A stretch of 64,000 nucleotides of DNA. Source: Vescimonas sanitatis (GTDB taxonomy: Bacteria; Bacillota; Clostridia; Oscillospirales; Oscillospiraceae). The stretch's first letter is position 1; the number at the start of each line of letters is the position of its first letter. The notes beneath the pieces were generated by a model. That model saw only the letters and a list, made by a program, of their open reading frames with translations. It did not search any database and was not told where the DNA came from. Where the stretch lies: NCBI RefSeq assembly GCF_049060325.1, contig NZ_JBMGPW010000003.1:62001-126000 (forward strand). The letters run 5' to 3'. A program made the position numbers and the translations under genes. Positions 15,910 through 22,999 of this stretch are shown here, piece by piece.

Positions 15910-16380
15910 ATGGACAAGTCCGGCACCAAGACCATCGCCCAGAACCGCAAGGCGTACCACGACTACTTCGTGGAGGACCGCTACGAGGCCGGCATCGAGC
16001 TGTTCGGCACGGAGGTCAAGTCCGTCCGCGCCGGCACCCTGAACCTGAAGGACGCCTTCTGCGTGGCCAAGGACGGCGAGGTGTACGCCTACAGCTTTCA
16101 CATCTCCCCCTACGACCACGGCAACATCTTCAACCGCGACCCGGACCGGCCCAAGCGGCTGCTGCTGCACAAGCGGGAAATACGGAAGCTCCACGACCTA
16201 CAGAAGCAGGAGGGCTATGCGCTGATACCGCTGTCGGTATATTTCAAGAATTCCCGGGTGAAGGTGGAGCTGGGCCTGTGCAAGGGCAAGAAGACCTACG
16301 ACAAGCGGGAGGCCGTGGCCAAGCGGGACGCCAAGCGGGAGATGGACCGCGCCATGCGGGAGAAAAACCGCGGGTATTGA
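15910..16380 (+). CDS. smpB: SsrA-binding protein SmpB
   Basis: This 156-residue partner of tmRNA binds its tRNA-like end and brings it to stalled ribosomes. The sequence (TIAQNRKAYHDYFVEDRYEAGIELFGTEVKS, ... NIFNRDPDRPKRLLLHKREI, ... KTYDKREAVAKRDAKREMDRAMR) is fully conserved, including the basic C-terminal tail that enters the mRNA channel. The start at 15910 is set by GGAGG; the open frame from 15850 covers the promoter. ssrA lies 0.9 kb downstream. Confidence 0.97.
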   Translation: MDKSGTKTIAQNRKAYHDYFVEDRYEAGIELFGTEVKSVRAGTLNLKDAFCVAKDGEVYAYSFHISPYDHGNIFNRDPDRPKRLLLHKREIRKLHDLQKQEGYALIPLSVYFKNSRVKVELGLCKGKKTYDKREAVAKRDAKREMDRAMREKNRGY

Positions 16381-16438
16381 ATGGTATGACATTGCGCGGG
16401 AAGTGCGCATATTCTTATGACAAAGTGAGGGAAACGGA

Positions 16439-16978
16439 ATGGCAAATCCTATCGTGACTTTTGAAATGCAGGACGGCGGCAAGATCGTTGCCGAGTTGTA
16501 TCCCGACATCGCGCCCCAGAGCGTGTACAATTTCATCGCCCTGGCCAACGCCGGGTACTACGACGGGCTGATCTTCCACCGGGTCATCCCCGGCTTTATG
16601 ATCCAGGGCGGCTGCCCCGACGGAACCGGCATGGGCGGCCCGGGGTACTGCATCAAGGGCGAGTTCGCCGCCAACGGTGTGCAGAACGACCTGCGCCACA
16701 CCCGCGGTGTGCTGAGCATGGCCCGGGCGCAGCCCATGGACAGCGCCGGCAGCCAGTTCTTTATCATGCACAAGGACGCGCCCCATCTGGACGGGCAGTA
16801 CGCCGCCTTCGGCTGCGTGATGGACGGCATGGACGTGGTGGACCGCATCGCCAACCAGCCCCGGAACATGATGACCAACAAGCCCAAGAAGGACCAGGTC
16901 ATGGCGAAGGTCACCGTGGACACCCAGGGCGTGACGTATCCGGAGCCGGAGAAGCTGGCCGATCCCTTCGGAAGATAA
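16439..16978 (+). CDS. Cyclophilin-type peptidyl-prolyl cis-trans isomerase
   Basis: A 179-residue cyclophilin without a signal peptide, so cytosolic. Key motifs are FHRVIPGFMIQGG (active-site Arg and Phe near residues 42-47), GVLSMARAQPMDSAGSQFFIMH and LDGQYAAFGCVMDGMDVVDRI. It speeds folding around proline bonds. It lies between smpB and ssrA. After the stop there is a GC-rich hairpin (about 16988-17009) without a T-run. Confidence 0.93.
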   Translation: MANPIVTFEMQDGGKIVAELYPDIAPQSVYNFIALANAGYYDGLIFHRVIPGFMIQGGCPDGTGMGGPGYCIKGEFAANGVQNDLRHTRGVLSMARAQPMDSAGSQFFIMHKDAPHLDGQYAAFGCVMDGMDVVDRIANQPRNMMTNKPKKDQVMAKVTVDTQGVTYPEPEKLADPFGR

Positions 16979-17035
16979 GTTTTCTGCGCGGGGGAGGCTC
17001 CCCCTCCCCCACACATATGTAAATATTCCCATGGG

Positions 17036-17264
17036 TTGTGTGCACAGCGCGCAAAAACCTTATGGGCTGTACTGTTTCCCAGTATCGCACAATGCGCAAG
17101 TCCCTCACGGACTACGCTGTTCCCCAGTGTCGCACAATGCGCAAGTCCCTCGCGGACTACGCTGTTCCCCAGTATCGCACAATGCGCAAGTCCCTCACGG
17201 ACTACGCTGTTCCCCAGTATCGCACAACGCGAAAACCCCTCATGGGGCTGCACCGATTTTCCCC
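17036..17264. repeat. 45-bp tandem repeat array upstream of ssrA
   Basis: Five units of 45 bp. The three central units (17081-17125, 17126-17170, 17171-17215) are nearly identical, starting AGTATCGCACAATGCGCAAG. The first (17036-17080) and last (from 17216) are degenerate. The last contains GGGGCTGCACCGATTT, a near copy of the tmRNA 5' end found at 17300. Because 45 is a multiple of three, several frames stay open across the array, but none has a ribosome site or protein-like composition. Confidence 0.85.
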
Positions 17265-17299
17265 GGGTATTGGAACAATACCCAAAAAATCTCCAATAT

Positions 17300-17647
17300 G
17301 GGGCTGCACCGGTTTCGACGGGGGTGTGGAGGCTGGATAAGCGGGCGGCGGCGCCTGACCGCCATAAAACGGGCAACTTAAAAATTAACTGACAACAATC
17401 GTATTGCTGTCGCTGCCTAACTAAAGGCAGCCGTCTGAACCGGAGAGGCCGCAGGCCGGGGAAGGCGTCGTTTATGCGGCGGACGTGCGGCGGGTAAGAG
17501 TTGCCCCGCCCATGCATTATGACTCTACTGAACCGCGCAGTCTGTCAGGTGTCTGCGCGGAGAGGGAATGCTGAAACCTGACTGCGCCCGGAGAAAGTCT
17601 TGTCAAAGCGCTTTCGGACAGGGGTTCGACTCCCCTCAGCTCCACCA
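17300..17647 (+). ncRNA. ssrA: Transfer-messenger RNA (tmRNA)
   Basis: The 5' end GGGGCTGCACCGGTTTCGAC and 3' end GGTTCGACTCCCCTCAGCTCCACCA form the tRNA-Ala-like half: acceptor GGGGCTG pairs with CAGCTCC (one G-T) and the T-loop is TTCGACT. The tag frame, taken by analogy with the B. subtilis context TTAACT before the resume codon, starts at GAC 17391 and ends at TAA 17418-17420. It encodes DNNRIAVAA, so the full tag would be A-DNNRIAVAA. It rescues stalled ribosomes with SmpB. Confidence 0.96.
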
Positions 17648-17652
17648 CAAGT

Positions 17653-17706
17653 CAAAAAATCCGAACATTATCATCAATGGTGATACGTTCGGATTTTTGA
17701 TTTTTA
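17653..17706 (+). terminator. Terminator of ssrA
   Basis: AAAAATCCGAAC (17655-17666) pairs with GTTCGGATTTTT (17687-17698), with further partial pairing inside, then a T-run. Confidence 0.85.
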
Positions 17707-17715
17707 TGAGTTGTT

Positions 17716-17937
17716 TTATAATTTAGAAATTACTGTGGTTTGTAGCATATTCTCGGCCTCCTCCAAGCCTTGCATCACTTCCGCCATGATGCGAGTGGCC
17801 AAGATAAATCCTGAACTGAACGCTTCACCCTCAGTAATGCAGGACAGTTCACTTGTGCAGTCCTTGAATTTTTCAAAGGTTTCTTTTTGTTTCATTGTCA
17901 GACTTGAGTTCAGGTCTCCCTCGTTTTTGCATATCAA
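17716..17937 (-). CDS. Short DUF6809-like protein or fragment
   Basis: A 73-residue frame from TTG 17937. The segment MKQKETFEKFKDCTSELSCITEGEAFSSGFILATRIMAEVMQGLEEAE resembles the C-terminal half of small clostridial proteins (DUF6809), which end in an FxxGFxLGxRLMxE helix. The N-terminal part of that family is missing, a stop codon lies just upstream in frame and no clear ribosome site is seen. It may be a remnant. It is the first gene beyond ssrA in an AT-rich island. Confidence 0.45.
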   Translation of the reverse strand: MICKNEGDLNSSLTMKQKETFEKFKDCTSELSCITEGEAFSSGFILATRIMAEVMQGLEEAENMLQTTVISKL

Positions 17938-18043
17938 CTTAACTTAACGAGTTTGCCACCCTCGTTTCTCAAAGAAACAGTTGATATTATCAATCAAACG
18001 ATTTATAATGTCAACTGTGATAATAGTTGTATGGAGGCTTATT

Positions 18044-18256
18044 ATGACTACTTCTGAACAGATACGAGTTCTTTGTGTGCGTTCTGGCGTAAGTTTGTCA
18101 GAATTGGCAAGAAGAATAAATCAAACACCACAAAATTTCAGTGTTAAACTTAAGAGAAATACGGTTACACAAGATGAGCTAAATCAAATTGCTAATGTGC
18201 TCAATGTGAAATATGAACAGTATTTTGTTTTAGCTAATGGAGATCAGGTTCGATAA
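18044..18256 (+). CDS. Small XRE-family helix-turn-helix regulator
   Basis: A 70-residue protein from ATG 18044 with TGGAGG upstream. Residues 8-60 form a cro/C1-type helix-turn-helix (VRSGVSLSELARRINQTPQNFSVKLKRNTVTQDELNQIANVLNVKYE). It lies 19 nt before the methyltransferase gene on the same strand. That position and size fit a controller (C) protein of a restriction-modification system, which times nuclease expression after methylation; this is inferred. Clearly AT-rich compared with the core genes. Confidence 0.75.
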   Translation: MTTSEQIRVLCVRSGVSLSELARRINQTPQNFSVKLKRNTVTQDELNQIANVLNVKYEQYFVLANGDQVR

Positions 18257-18275
18257 ATAAAGAGAAGGTGAAAAA

Positions 18276-19175
18276 ATGGATACAAACATTATTTATAATA
18301 TAGATTGCGTCGCCGGAATGAATCAAATGATAGATGAGGCGTCTATAGACCTTATCATCGCGGATCCACCATATTTTAAGGTTATCGGCGAAAAATGGGA
18401 TTATCTTTGGAGAACAGAAGAAGACTATCTTGAATGGTCAGAAAAATGGATTGCAGAAGCTGCCCGTGTTTTAAGAATGGGCGGCAGTTTCTATTTGTTT
18501 GGTTATTTTAGAATGTTAAGTAGATTGTTGCCTATTTTAGAAAAGTATGGTTTTGAACTTAGACAACAAATAGTATTAAATAAAGGCATGCAAGCTGTAT
18601 CTGGGCGAGCAACTAAAAATTATCGAATGTTCCCTAATGTGACCGAAAGTATTTTATTTTTATGTAAAGATCCCAAACCTTTTGCAAAATCCTTTTTAAA
18701 GCAAAGGCAAAAAGAATTAGGTTATTCCGCAAAACAAATCAATGAGATGTTGGGTGTCAAATCAAACGGTGGCGGTATGTGGAGTATTTATACAGGCAAA
18801 AATGTTTGCGAGCAATTACCCACTGAAGAATTGTGGGACAAATTGCAAACAATTCTTGAATTTAACATTCCATACGATAAGATTAGTCAAACATATCATG
18901 CACAAATGGGGTTAACAGATGTATGGGATGATGTGAATTTTTATGAAGAAAAAGACCGCATCCATCCTACCCAAAAACCACAAAAACTGCTTGCAAGACT
19001 AATTCTTGCAAGCAGTGATGAGGACGATATTGTTTTAGATCCATTTATGGGTGGAGGTTCAACAGCCTTGGCTTGTATTAAGAACAAGCGTAATTATATT
19101 GGATTTGAAATAGAACAAGAGTATTACGAAAAGTCGTTAGAACGATTAGCATGTAGACAGATGACGCTATTATAA
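18276..19175 (+). CDS. Site-specific DNA methyltransferase (beta class, DPPY)
   Basis: This 299-residue enzyme has the catalytic motif IIADPPYF near residue 28 before the AdoMet-binding motif DPFMGGGSTALACIKNKRNYIGFEIE near residue 255. The order of motif IV before motif I defines the beta class of amino-methyltransferases (N6-adenine or N4-cytosine; DPPY favours adenine). HPTQKPQKLLARLILASS precedes motif I as usual. The convergent neighbour is a candidate cognate nuclease. Recognition sequence unknown. Low GC marks horizontal transfer. Confidence 0.9.
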   Translation: MDTNIIYNIDCVAGMNQMIDEASIDLIIADPPYFKVIGEKWDYLWRTEEDYLEWSEKWIAEAARVLRMGGSFYLFGYFRMLSRLLPILEKYGFELRQQIVLNKGMQAVSGRATKNYRMFPNVTESILFLCKDPKPFAKSFLKQRQKELGYSAKQINEMLGVKSNGGGMWSIYTGKNVCEQLPTEELWDKLQTILEFNIPYDKISQTYHAQMGLTDVWDDVNFYEEKDRIHPTQKPQKLLARLILASSDEDDIVLDPFMGGGSTALACIKNKRNYIGFEIEQEYYEKSLERLACRQMTLL

Positions 19176-20150
19176 TTATCTTAAATCGATAAACTGTGAG
19201 CGTAACGATAGTGGTATATCTGCTTTTTTCAAAACGATTTTAGGCAAATATATTTCATCCGCGAATTTGTTGCATAGATCGGCATTGGTTATATTATTAG
19301 TTTTTCTTATGTCTTCTAATAATTGCAATAGCTTTTCTTTATTTAATCCATTAACACGAGCAGATGGGCTGTATTTTTTAATAACATTTTTAATGTTAGC
19401 TACACTTATGGTAGTTGATCCAGAATATGAACTTAAAGGAAGTAGTACATCTGAATAAGTATTGTTTTTGGATGGGAATACATCGGTGATTATATTGCCA
19501 TCATTTGTGATTTTTGATCTGTAAATCAAAGTTGGTTCTGTTAATGCGAATTTTAGCATATGAGGCCACATGTTAAACGGTGCTTTAGATGTTGACTGTG
19601 AACGAATATTGAGATAATAGTCAATCATACAGTACGCAAACCCTTTACTCTTTGGGTCAACTTCCCATATTGATGCAATAATGTCGTTGTTGTTGCTATC
19701 ATATATGGATTCGAATTCAAAAAGAACAAAGTAATATCTGTAAGGATCCAATAACTTTGCAAACTCGTCATTGTTTCGGATTGCTATTAACCACTTCGAA
19801 TCATCTTTCCTATTAATGCTTGTAGAGCCGCATACAGCACATTCCGTTTCTAAGCTTGAAACAACTGCACCACAAGCATTACAAGACCCTAATTGATCGA
19901 CTCTATAACAAGTTTTAATTTCACCATGTCTTTCATCATCTATAACTAAATCATAACCACGAGCACCAGATTTTCCGCCAGGATATCCTGTTACGACACT
20001 CACCAAATGCTGACCAACATATCCCATACGTGCCTGAGGCGTTTGTTGAGTTATTTTTGACCATGCATTAACTTTTGCTCTTAAATCAATATATAAATCT
20101 TTGATCAAGGCTTCAGAAGCTTCTATCGTTCCTAAAGTATAATTTAGCAT
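19176..20150 (-). CDS. Probable type II restriction endonuclease with zinc ribbon
   Basis: A 324-residue protein whose stop codon directly abuts that of the methyltransferase, tail to tail. Around residues 62-80 the sequence GARGYDLVIDDERHGEIKTCYRV gives a D...ExK arrangement typical of PD-(D/E)xK nucleases. It is followed by two CxxC pairs (CNACG and CAVCG) forming a zinc ribbon. The C-terminal part looks helical and DNA-binding (LNKEKLLQLLEDIRKTNNI). It may belong to the MamI-like group, but I cannot confirm that from memory. The context supports a restriction enzyme. AT-rich like its partner. Confidence 0.65.
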   Translation of the reverse strand: MLNYTLGTIEASEALIKDLYIDLRAKVNAWSKITQQTPQARMGYVGQHLVSVVTGYPGGKSGARGYDLVIDDERHGEIKTCYRVDQLGSCNACGAVVSSLETECAVCGSTSINRKDDSKWLIAIRNNDEFAKLLDPYRYYFVLFEFESIYDSNNNDIIASIWEVDPKSKGFAYCMIDYYLNIRSQSTSKAPFNMWPHMLKFALTEPTLIYRSKITNDGNIITDVFPSKNNTYSDVLLPLSSYSGSTTISVANIKNVIKKYSPSARVNGLNKEKLLQLLEDIRKTNNITNADLCNKFADEIYLPKIVLKKADIPLSLRSQFIDLR

Positions 20151-20231
20151 AAAACCACTCCTTCAAATATATTTCCATTTTGTTCTAACACATTTCGACG
20201 TTTTTTACAATAGTTTATTGGAGGTGATGCA

Positions 20232-20849
20232 ATGTACTTTAAATACCTGTCGGCTGCGTTTGGCAGCGCCATGATCACATCGGTCTATTCGGCCAGTACC
20301 ACGGGCCGCAGGGAACGGCGGCATTGGCGGTCGTCGCTCCGGTCTGGAACATCATCTACAGTCTTGGCCTTTTGATGGGCATCGGCGGCAGCGTGATTTT
20401 CAGTACAAAGCGCGGCAGCGAGAAATGCGACGGGAGTGAGAACCAGTATTTCACATCGGCCGTGATCGGCGCAGTGATCTTATCCATTCTGGCATGGATC
20501 GGGGCCATATGCTTCGAGCGCCCCATCCTGACCTTCTTCGGAGCGGATGGCTCCTACCATTGTCCGCACCTATGCGTTATCCTTCCTGCTGCTGCCGTTC
20601 AACATCTTCTCGACCTATTATTTCCAGGCGATCATGAAGCCGAAGGCAGCGTTCGTTGTTTCTGTGGCACGGGGACTTGTCATCAGCGGCATTTTGATCA
20701 TGGTTCTTCCTGCGCTGGTCAACGCCGATGCGATCTGGTTTGCAATGCCAGTCACGGAGCTGCTGGTCATGCTTTACGGCGCTTCGATGATCCGCAAATA
20801 CACAAGGGCTTTGCCGGGAGGTACCACTTATGCAGATACCCGCCATTGA
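20232..20849 (+). pseudogene. Decayed MATE transporter gene
   Basis: ATG 20232 with GGAGGTG begins a MATE N-terminus (MYFKYLSAAFGSAMITSVY), which breaks after about 20 codons. The frame resumes at 20293 with GQYHGPQGTAALAVVAPVWNIIYSLGLLMGIGG, runs to about 20560, then jumps to a third frame (TIVRTYALSFLLLPFNIFSTYYFQAIMKPK to 20849). Roughly half of a 440-residue protein, the centre, is deleted. It has several frame breaks and cannot make a working transporter. Confidence 0.85.
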
Positions 20850-20964
20850 AAGCAATGCACCCTCGCTGATCTGAAGCTGCTCACTTAATAGGCCGCCCTG
20901 CACGCAGCGCCTCCCTTGCGGTATGGGTACGTGTTCGAATCTATTTGTGCCATGATAAGATAAC

Positions 20965-21005
20965 AGCAAAAACAAAACCACCCTAACGGGTGGTTTTGCT
21001 TTTGC
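20965..21005. terminator. Bidirectional terminator
   Basis: AAAACCACCC/GGGTGGTTTT stem flanked by AGCAAAAAC and GCTTTTGCT, between the MATE remnant and the convergent RNHCP gene. Confidence 0.8.
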
Positions 21006-21010
21006 TGGGG

Positions 21011-21436
21011 CTACTTCATTCGGCCGTCGCCGGCCATGAGGGCGGTCATCTCCTCGATGCGCTCCAGTGGGAACGGCGGCTCACACAGGGGCCTCATGGC
21101 GATGGACATGAGCTTCATGGGATCGTCGTCCGCCGCCACACGGTTGGAGCTGAGCGTTCCGCAGCGCTTGCAGCGGTGTATGATCGCCCACTCGCCGCCC
21201 CTGCGTACCCAGACCGCCACCGGCTCCATAATACCGCTGCAGTCAGAGGCCCGGTCGCCAGGCTCGATGTCTACATGCAGGCTGGAAAGGCAGTTGGGGC
21301 AGTGGTTACGGTGGTCGCTGCCGGCATTCTGCGGTGTGCAGAGTCGGCCGCAGACTTTGCAGGTGAAGGTGTCATTGCAGGGATGGGTCTTGTAGTAGCC
21401 TTTTTCAAAGGTCTTCCGCTTGTTTTCGCGGTTCAT
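21011..21436 (-). CDS. RNHCP domain protein
   Basis: A 141-residue protein from ATG 21436, preceded by GGAGG; the longer frame to 21565 runs through an inverted repeat and is not used. It contains paired CxxC motifs (CKVCGRLCTP, CPNC, CKRCG) and the family signature RNHCPNCLSSLHVD. RNHCP proteins are small, probably zinc-binding, and of unknown role; some are thought to touch RNA, without direct evidence here. A long inverted repeat sits in its leader. Confidence 0.85.
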   Translation of the reverse strand: MNRENKRKTFEKGYYKTHPCNDTFTCKVCGRLCTPQNAGSDHRNHCPNCLSSLHVDIEPGDRASDCSGIMEPVAVWVRRGGEWAIIHRCKRCGTLSSNRVAADDDPMKLMSIAMRPLCEPPFPLERIEEMTALMAGDGRMK

Positions 21437-21468
21437 GGTGTTTCCTCCTGAAGATGTGTTTTCATGCT

Positions 21469-21554
21469 CCGGGAGGAATGGCGTGCATATCGCCATCGAT
21501 TGACAAGGGCAGGCGTGTTTGCTCTTGTCAATCGATGGCTGCCAGACCTCCCGG
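21469..21554. repeat. Nested inverted repeat upstream of the RNHCP gene
   Basis: Inner arms CCATCGATTGACAAG (21493-21507) and its perfect complement (21524-21538) are separated by 16 nt. Outer arms CCGGGAGG (21469-21476) and CCTCCCGG (21547-21554) extend the structure. There is no T-run, so it is not a simple terminator. It could be a cruciform, an operator or a leader RNA fold. Confidence 0.75.
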
Positions 21555-21593
21555 TCAGGCCACACGCTCCAGTGTCAGGGTATTGAGTTTCAA
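21555..21593 (-). CDS. Possible 12-residue leader ORF before RNHCP
   Basis: TTG start at 21593 with AAGGAG 6 nt upstream, encoding MKLNTLTLERVA, ending just before the nested inverted repeat. A weak promoter (TTGACA 21671-21666, 17-nt spacer, TACCCT) lies upstream. Leu and Thr make up half of the peptide. It could be a regulatory leader or chance; there is no further support. Confidence 0.3.
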   Translation of the reverse strand: MKLNTLTLERVA

Positions 21594-21675
21594 ACGTGTC
21601 TCCTTAATAAAATGTGTATTGCGCCCTGCGGGCACTGACGACAGGGTACTCTCCGCGCCGCCGTTTGTCAAGATC

Positions 21676-22623
21676 CTACGCGTGCCTGAACACCTTTTTC
21701 TCCAACGCAAAGATGCGCGGACTGAAGGTGTCCGGCTCCATCGTATCATACGTCTCGCGGTAGATCTCCATACGGCTGTCCACCGCGTCGATCAGGCTCA
21801 GCAGCTCCGCCTCGGCGCACAGAGGGCGCACCGCCGCGCCGAACTCCGGTTCACCGTGGTGAGAGAGGATCAGGTGCTGCAGCAGCACGGATTTCTCCTC
21901 CGGCACGCCCAGGCGGGAGGCAGTCTCCGCCGCGTCCTGCGCTCCCATGACCAGGTGCCCCAGCAGCTGCCCCTTAATGGAGTAATCCGTGGCCAGACCC
22001 AGCTGCGAAAACACGAACTCCTGCGCCTTCGCCATATCGTGGAGCAGCGTGCCCGTCAGCAGCAGGCTGCGGTCGATCGTCTCCGGGTACATTCCCGCCA
22101 GGAAGTCCGCGATCTTCACCATGTTGGCGGTGTGCATCAGCAGGCCACCCAGAAAAGCATGGTGTACGCTCTTGGCGGCGGGGATGGACGCAAGCGTCTC
22201 CCCGTGAGCCTCCAGCATGGCCTCGGCCACGGCACGGTAGTCCGGGTCCGTAATGGAGGCCGCCGCACGGCGCAGATCCTCCATCGCCGCACCGCAGTCG
22301 ATGGGGGCTGTGGGCACCAGGTCGGACACATCCACCGGATCCTCCTGGGCCGCCTGACGGATACGCGCGGCGGTGAACTGCGCGGTGCCCCGATACTCAC
22401 CCACGGTACCCCGCACCTTGACCACGGTGCCCTCGTTGGCGGCGGTCAGCGGCCCGGGATAGTCCCAGACCTTCAGCTCCATCGTGCCGGTACGGTCGCT
22501 GAGCGCTCCGGTCAGGAATGGCTTGCCGTTGGCCGCCACCTTGGGGGTGGCGGTTTTCAAGATGTAAAAGCCCTCGACCTCGTCGCCGGGGGTCATGGCT
22601 TGGATGGTTTTGTTGTACTCCAT
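21676..22623 (-). CDS. yhaM: 3'-5' exoribonuclease YhaM
   Basis: A 315-residue protein from ATG 22623, preceded by GGGGAGGAG. The N-terminal third is an OB fold (LTGALSDRTGTMELKVWDY... VVKVRGTVGEYRGTAQF). The HD domain has VHHAFLGGLLMHTANMV, LLTGTLLHDMAKAQEF and LQHLILSHHGEPEFGA. This matches YhaM, a Mn-dependent 3' to 5' exonuclease acting on RNA and single-stranded DNA. The in-frame extension upstream to 22857 has repetitive, non-protein sequence and is excluded. Confidence 0.92.
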   Translation of the reverse strand: MEYNKTIQAMTPGDEVEGFYILKTATPKVAANGKPFLTGALSDRTGTMELKVWDYPGPLTAANEGTVVKVRGTVGEYRGTAQFTAARIRQAAQEDPVDVSDLVPTAPIDCGAAMEDLRRAAASITDPDYRAVAEAMLEAHGETLASIPAAKSVHHAFLGGLLMHTANMVKIADFLAGMYPETIDRSLLLTGTLLHDMAKAQEFVFSQLGLATDYSIKGQLLGHLVMGAQDAAETASRLGVPEEKSVLLQHLILSHHGEPEFGAAVRPLCAEAELLSLIDAVDSRMEIYRETYDTMEPDTFSPRIFALEKKVFRHA

Positions 22624-22999
22624 GGCGATTCTCCTCCCCTGTTTTTGCGTTGTGGATATGATACCACATTTGCCAAAGGGGGGCAAGGGGACGGGCGGTT
22701 TTCGGCGGAAATCCGAAAACGCTTCCGGCAAACAAAAAATTTGTTTGCCCCAAGGTATTTGGCTTTTGGTTCCCGGCGGGAAACGCCGGAAAAAGCACCC
22801 ATCGTTAAAGGTTTTTACAAGTTTCATTTTTTGACACGTCTTAACACGGTTCGACAATTTATTTATGACAAATTTATGTATTGCGCGGAAAGATTAACGT
22901 GCATTTTATTAAACCGATGTTATAATCTGTACATGGTTTCAAGAGGCGATCCGGACACCTCGAAAAACAATTTCACTGCACAAAGGAGAGTGTGTTTCT
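22624..22999. promoter_or_regulatory. Intergenic region with hairpins and the cstA promoter
   Basis: Between divergent yhaM and cstA. The left part carries two hairpins, TTTTCGG/CCGAAAA (about 22698-22718) and GGCAAACAAA/TTTGTTTGCC (22727-22749). The right part has an extended -10 promoter, TG at 22918-22919 and TATAAT at 22921-22926, without a good -35, giving a cstA leader of about 65 nt. No ORF with a ribosome site is seen. Confidence 0.6.

Noticed and set aside
17036..17264. Possible CRISPR array
   Set aside because: Units are contiguous 45-bp tandem copies without unique spacers, and no cas genes are present.
17031..17517. Overlapping open frames through the 45-bp repeats in five frames, including one on the reverse strand of 319 codons
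   Set aside because: Openness follows from a repeat length divisible by three. No ribosome site, and several run into tmRNA.
17648..20230. Second copy of the ssrA 3' end as an att site for the RM island
   Set aside because: I found no repeat of the CTCAGCTCCACCA end near the right edge of the island.
20905..20956. tRNA-like 3' end (TTCGAAT loop followed by TGTGCCA)
   Set aside because: The T-stem does not pair (only two of five pairs) and no other tRNA arms can be found; at most a decayed fragment.
22624..22857. N-terminal extension of YhaM
   Set aside because: The extension reads through hairpins, has no ribosome site, and the ATG at 22623 has a strong one.
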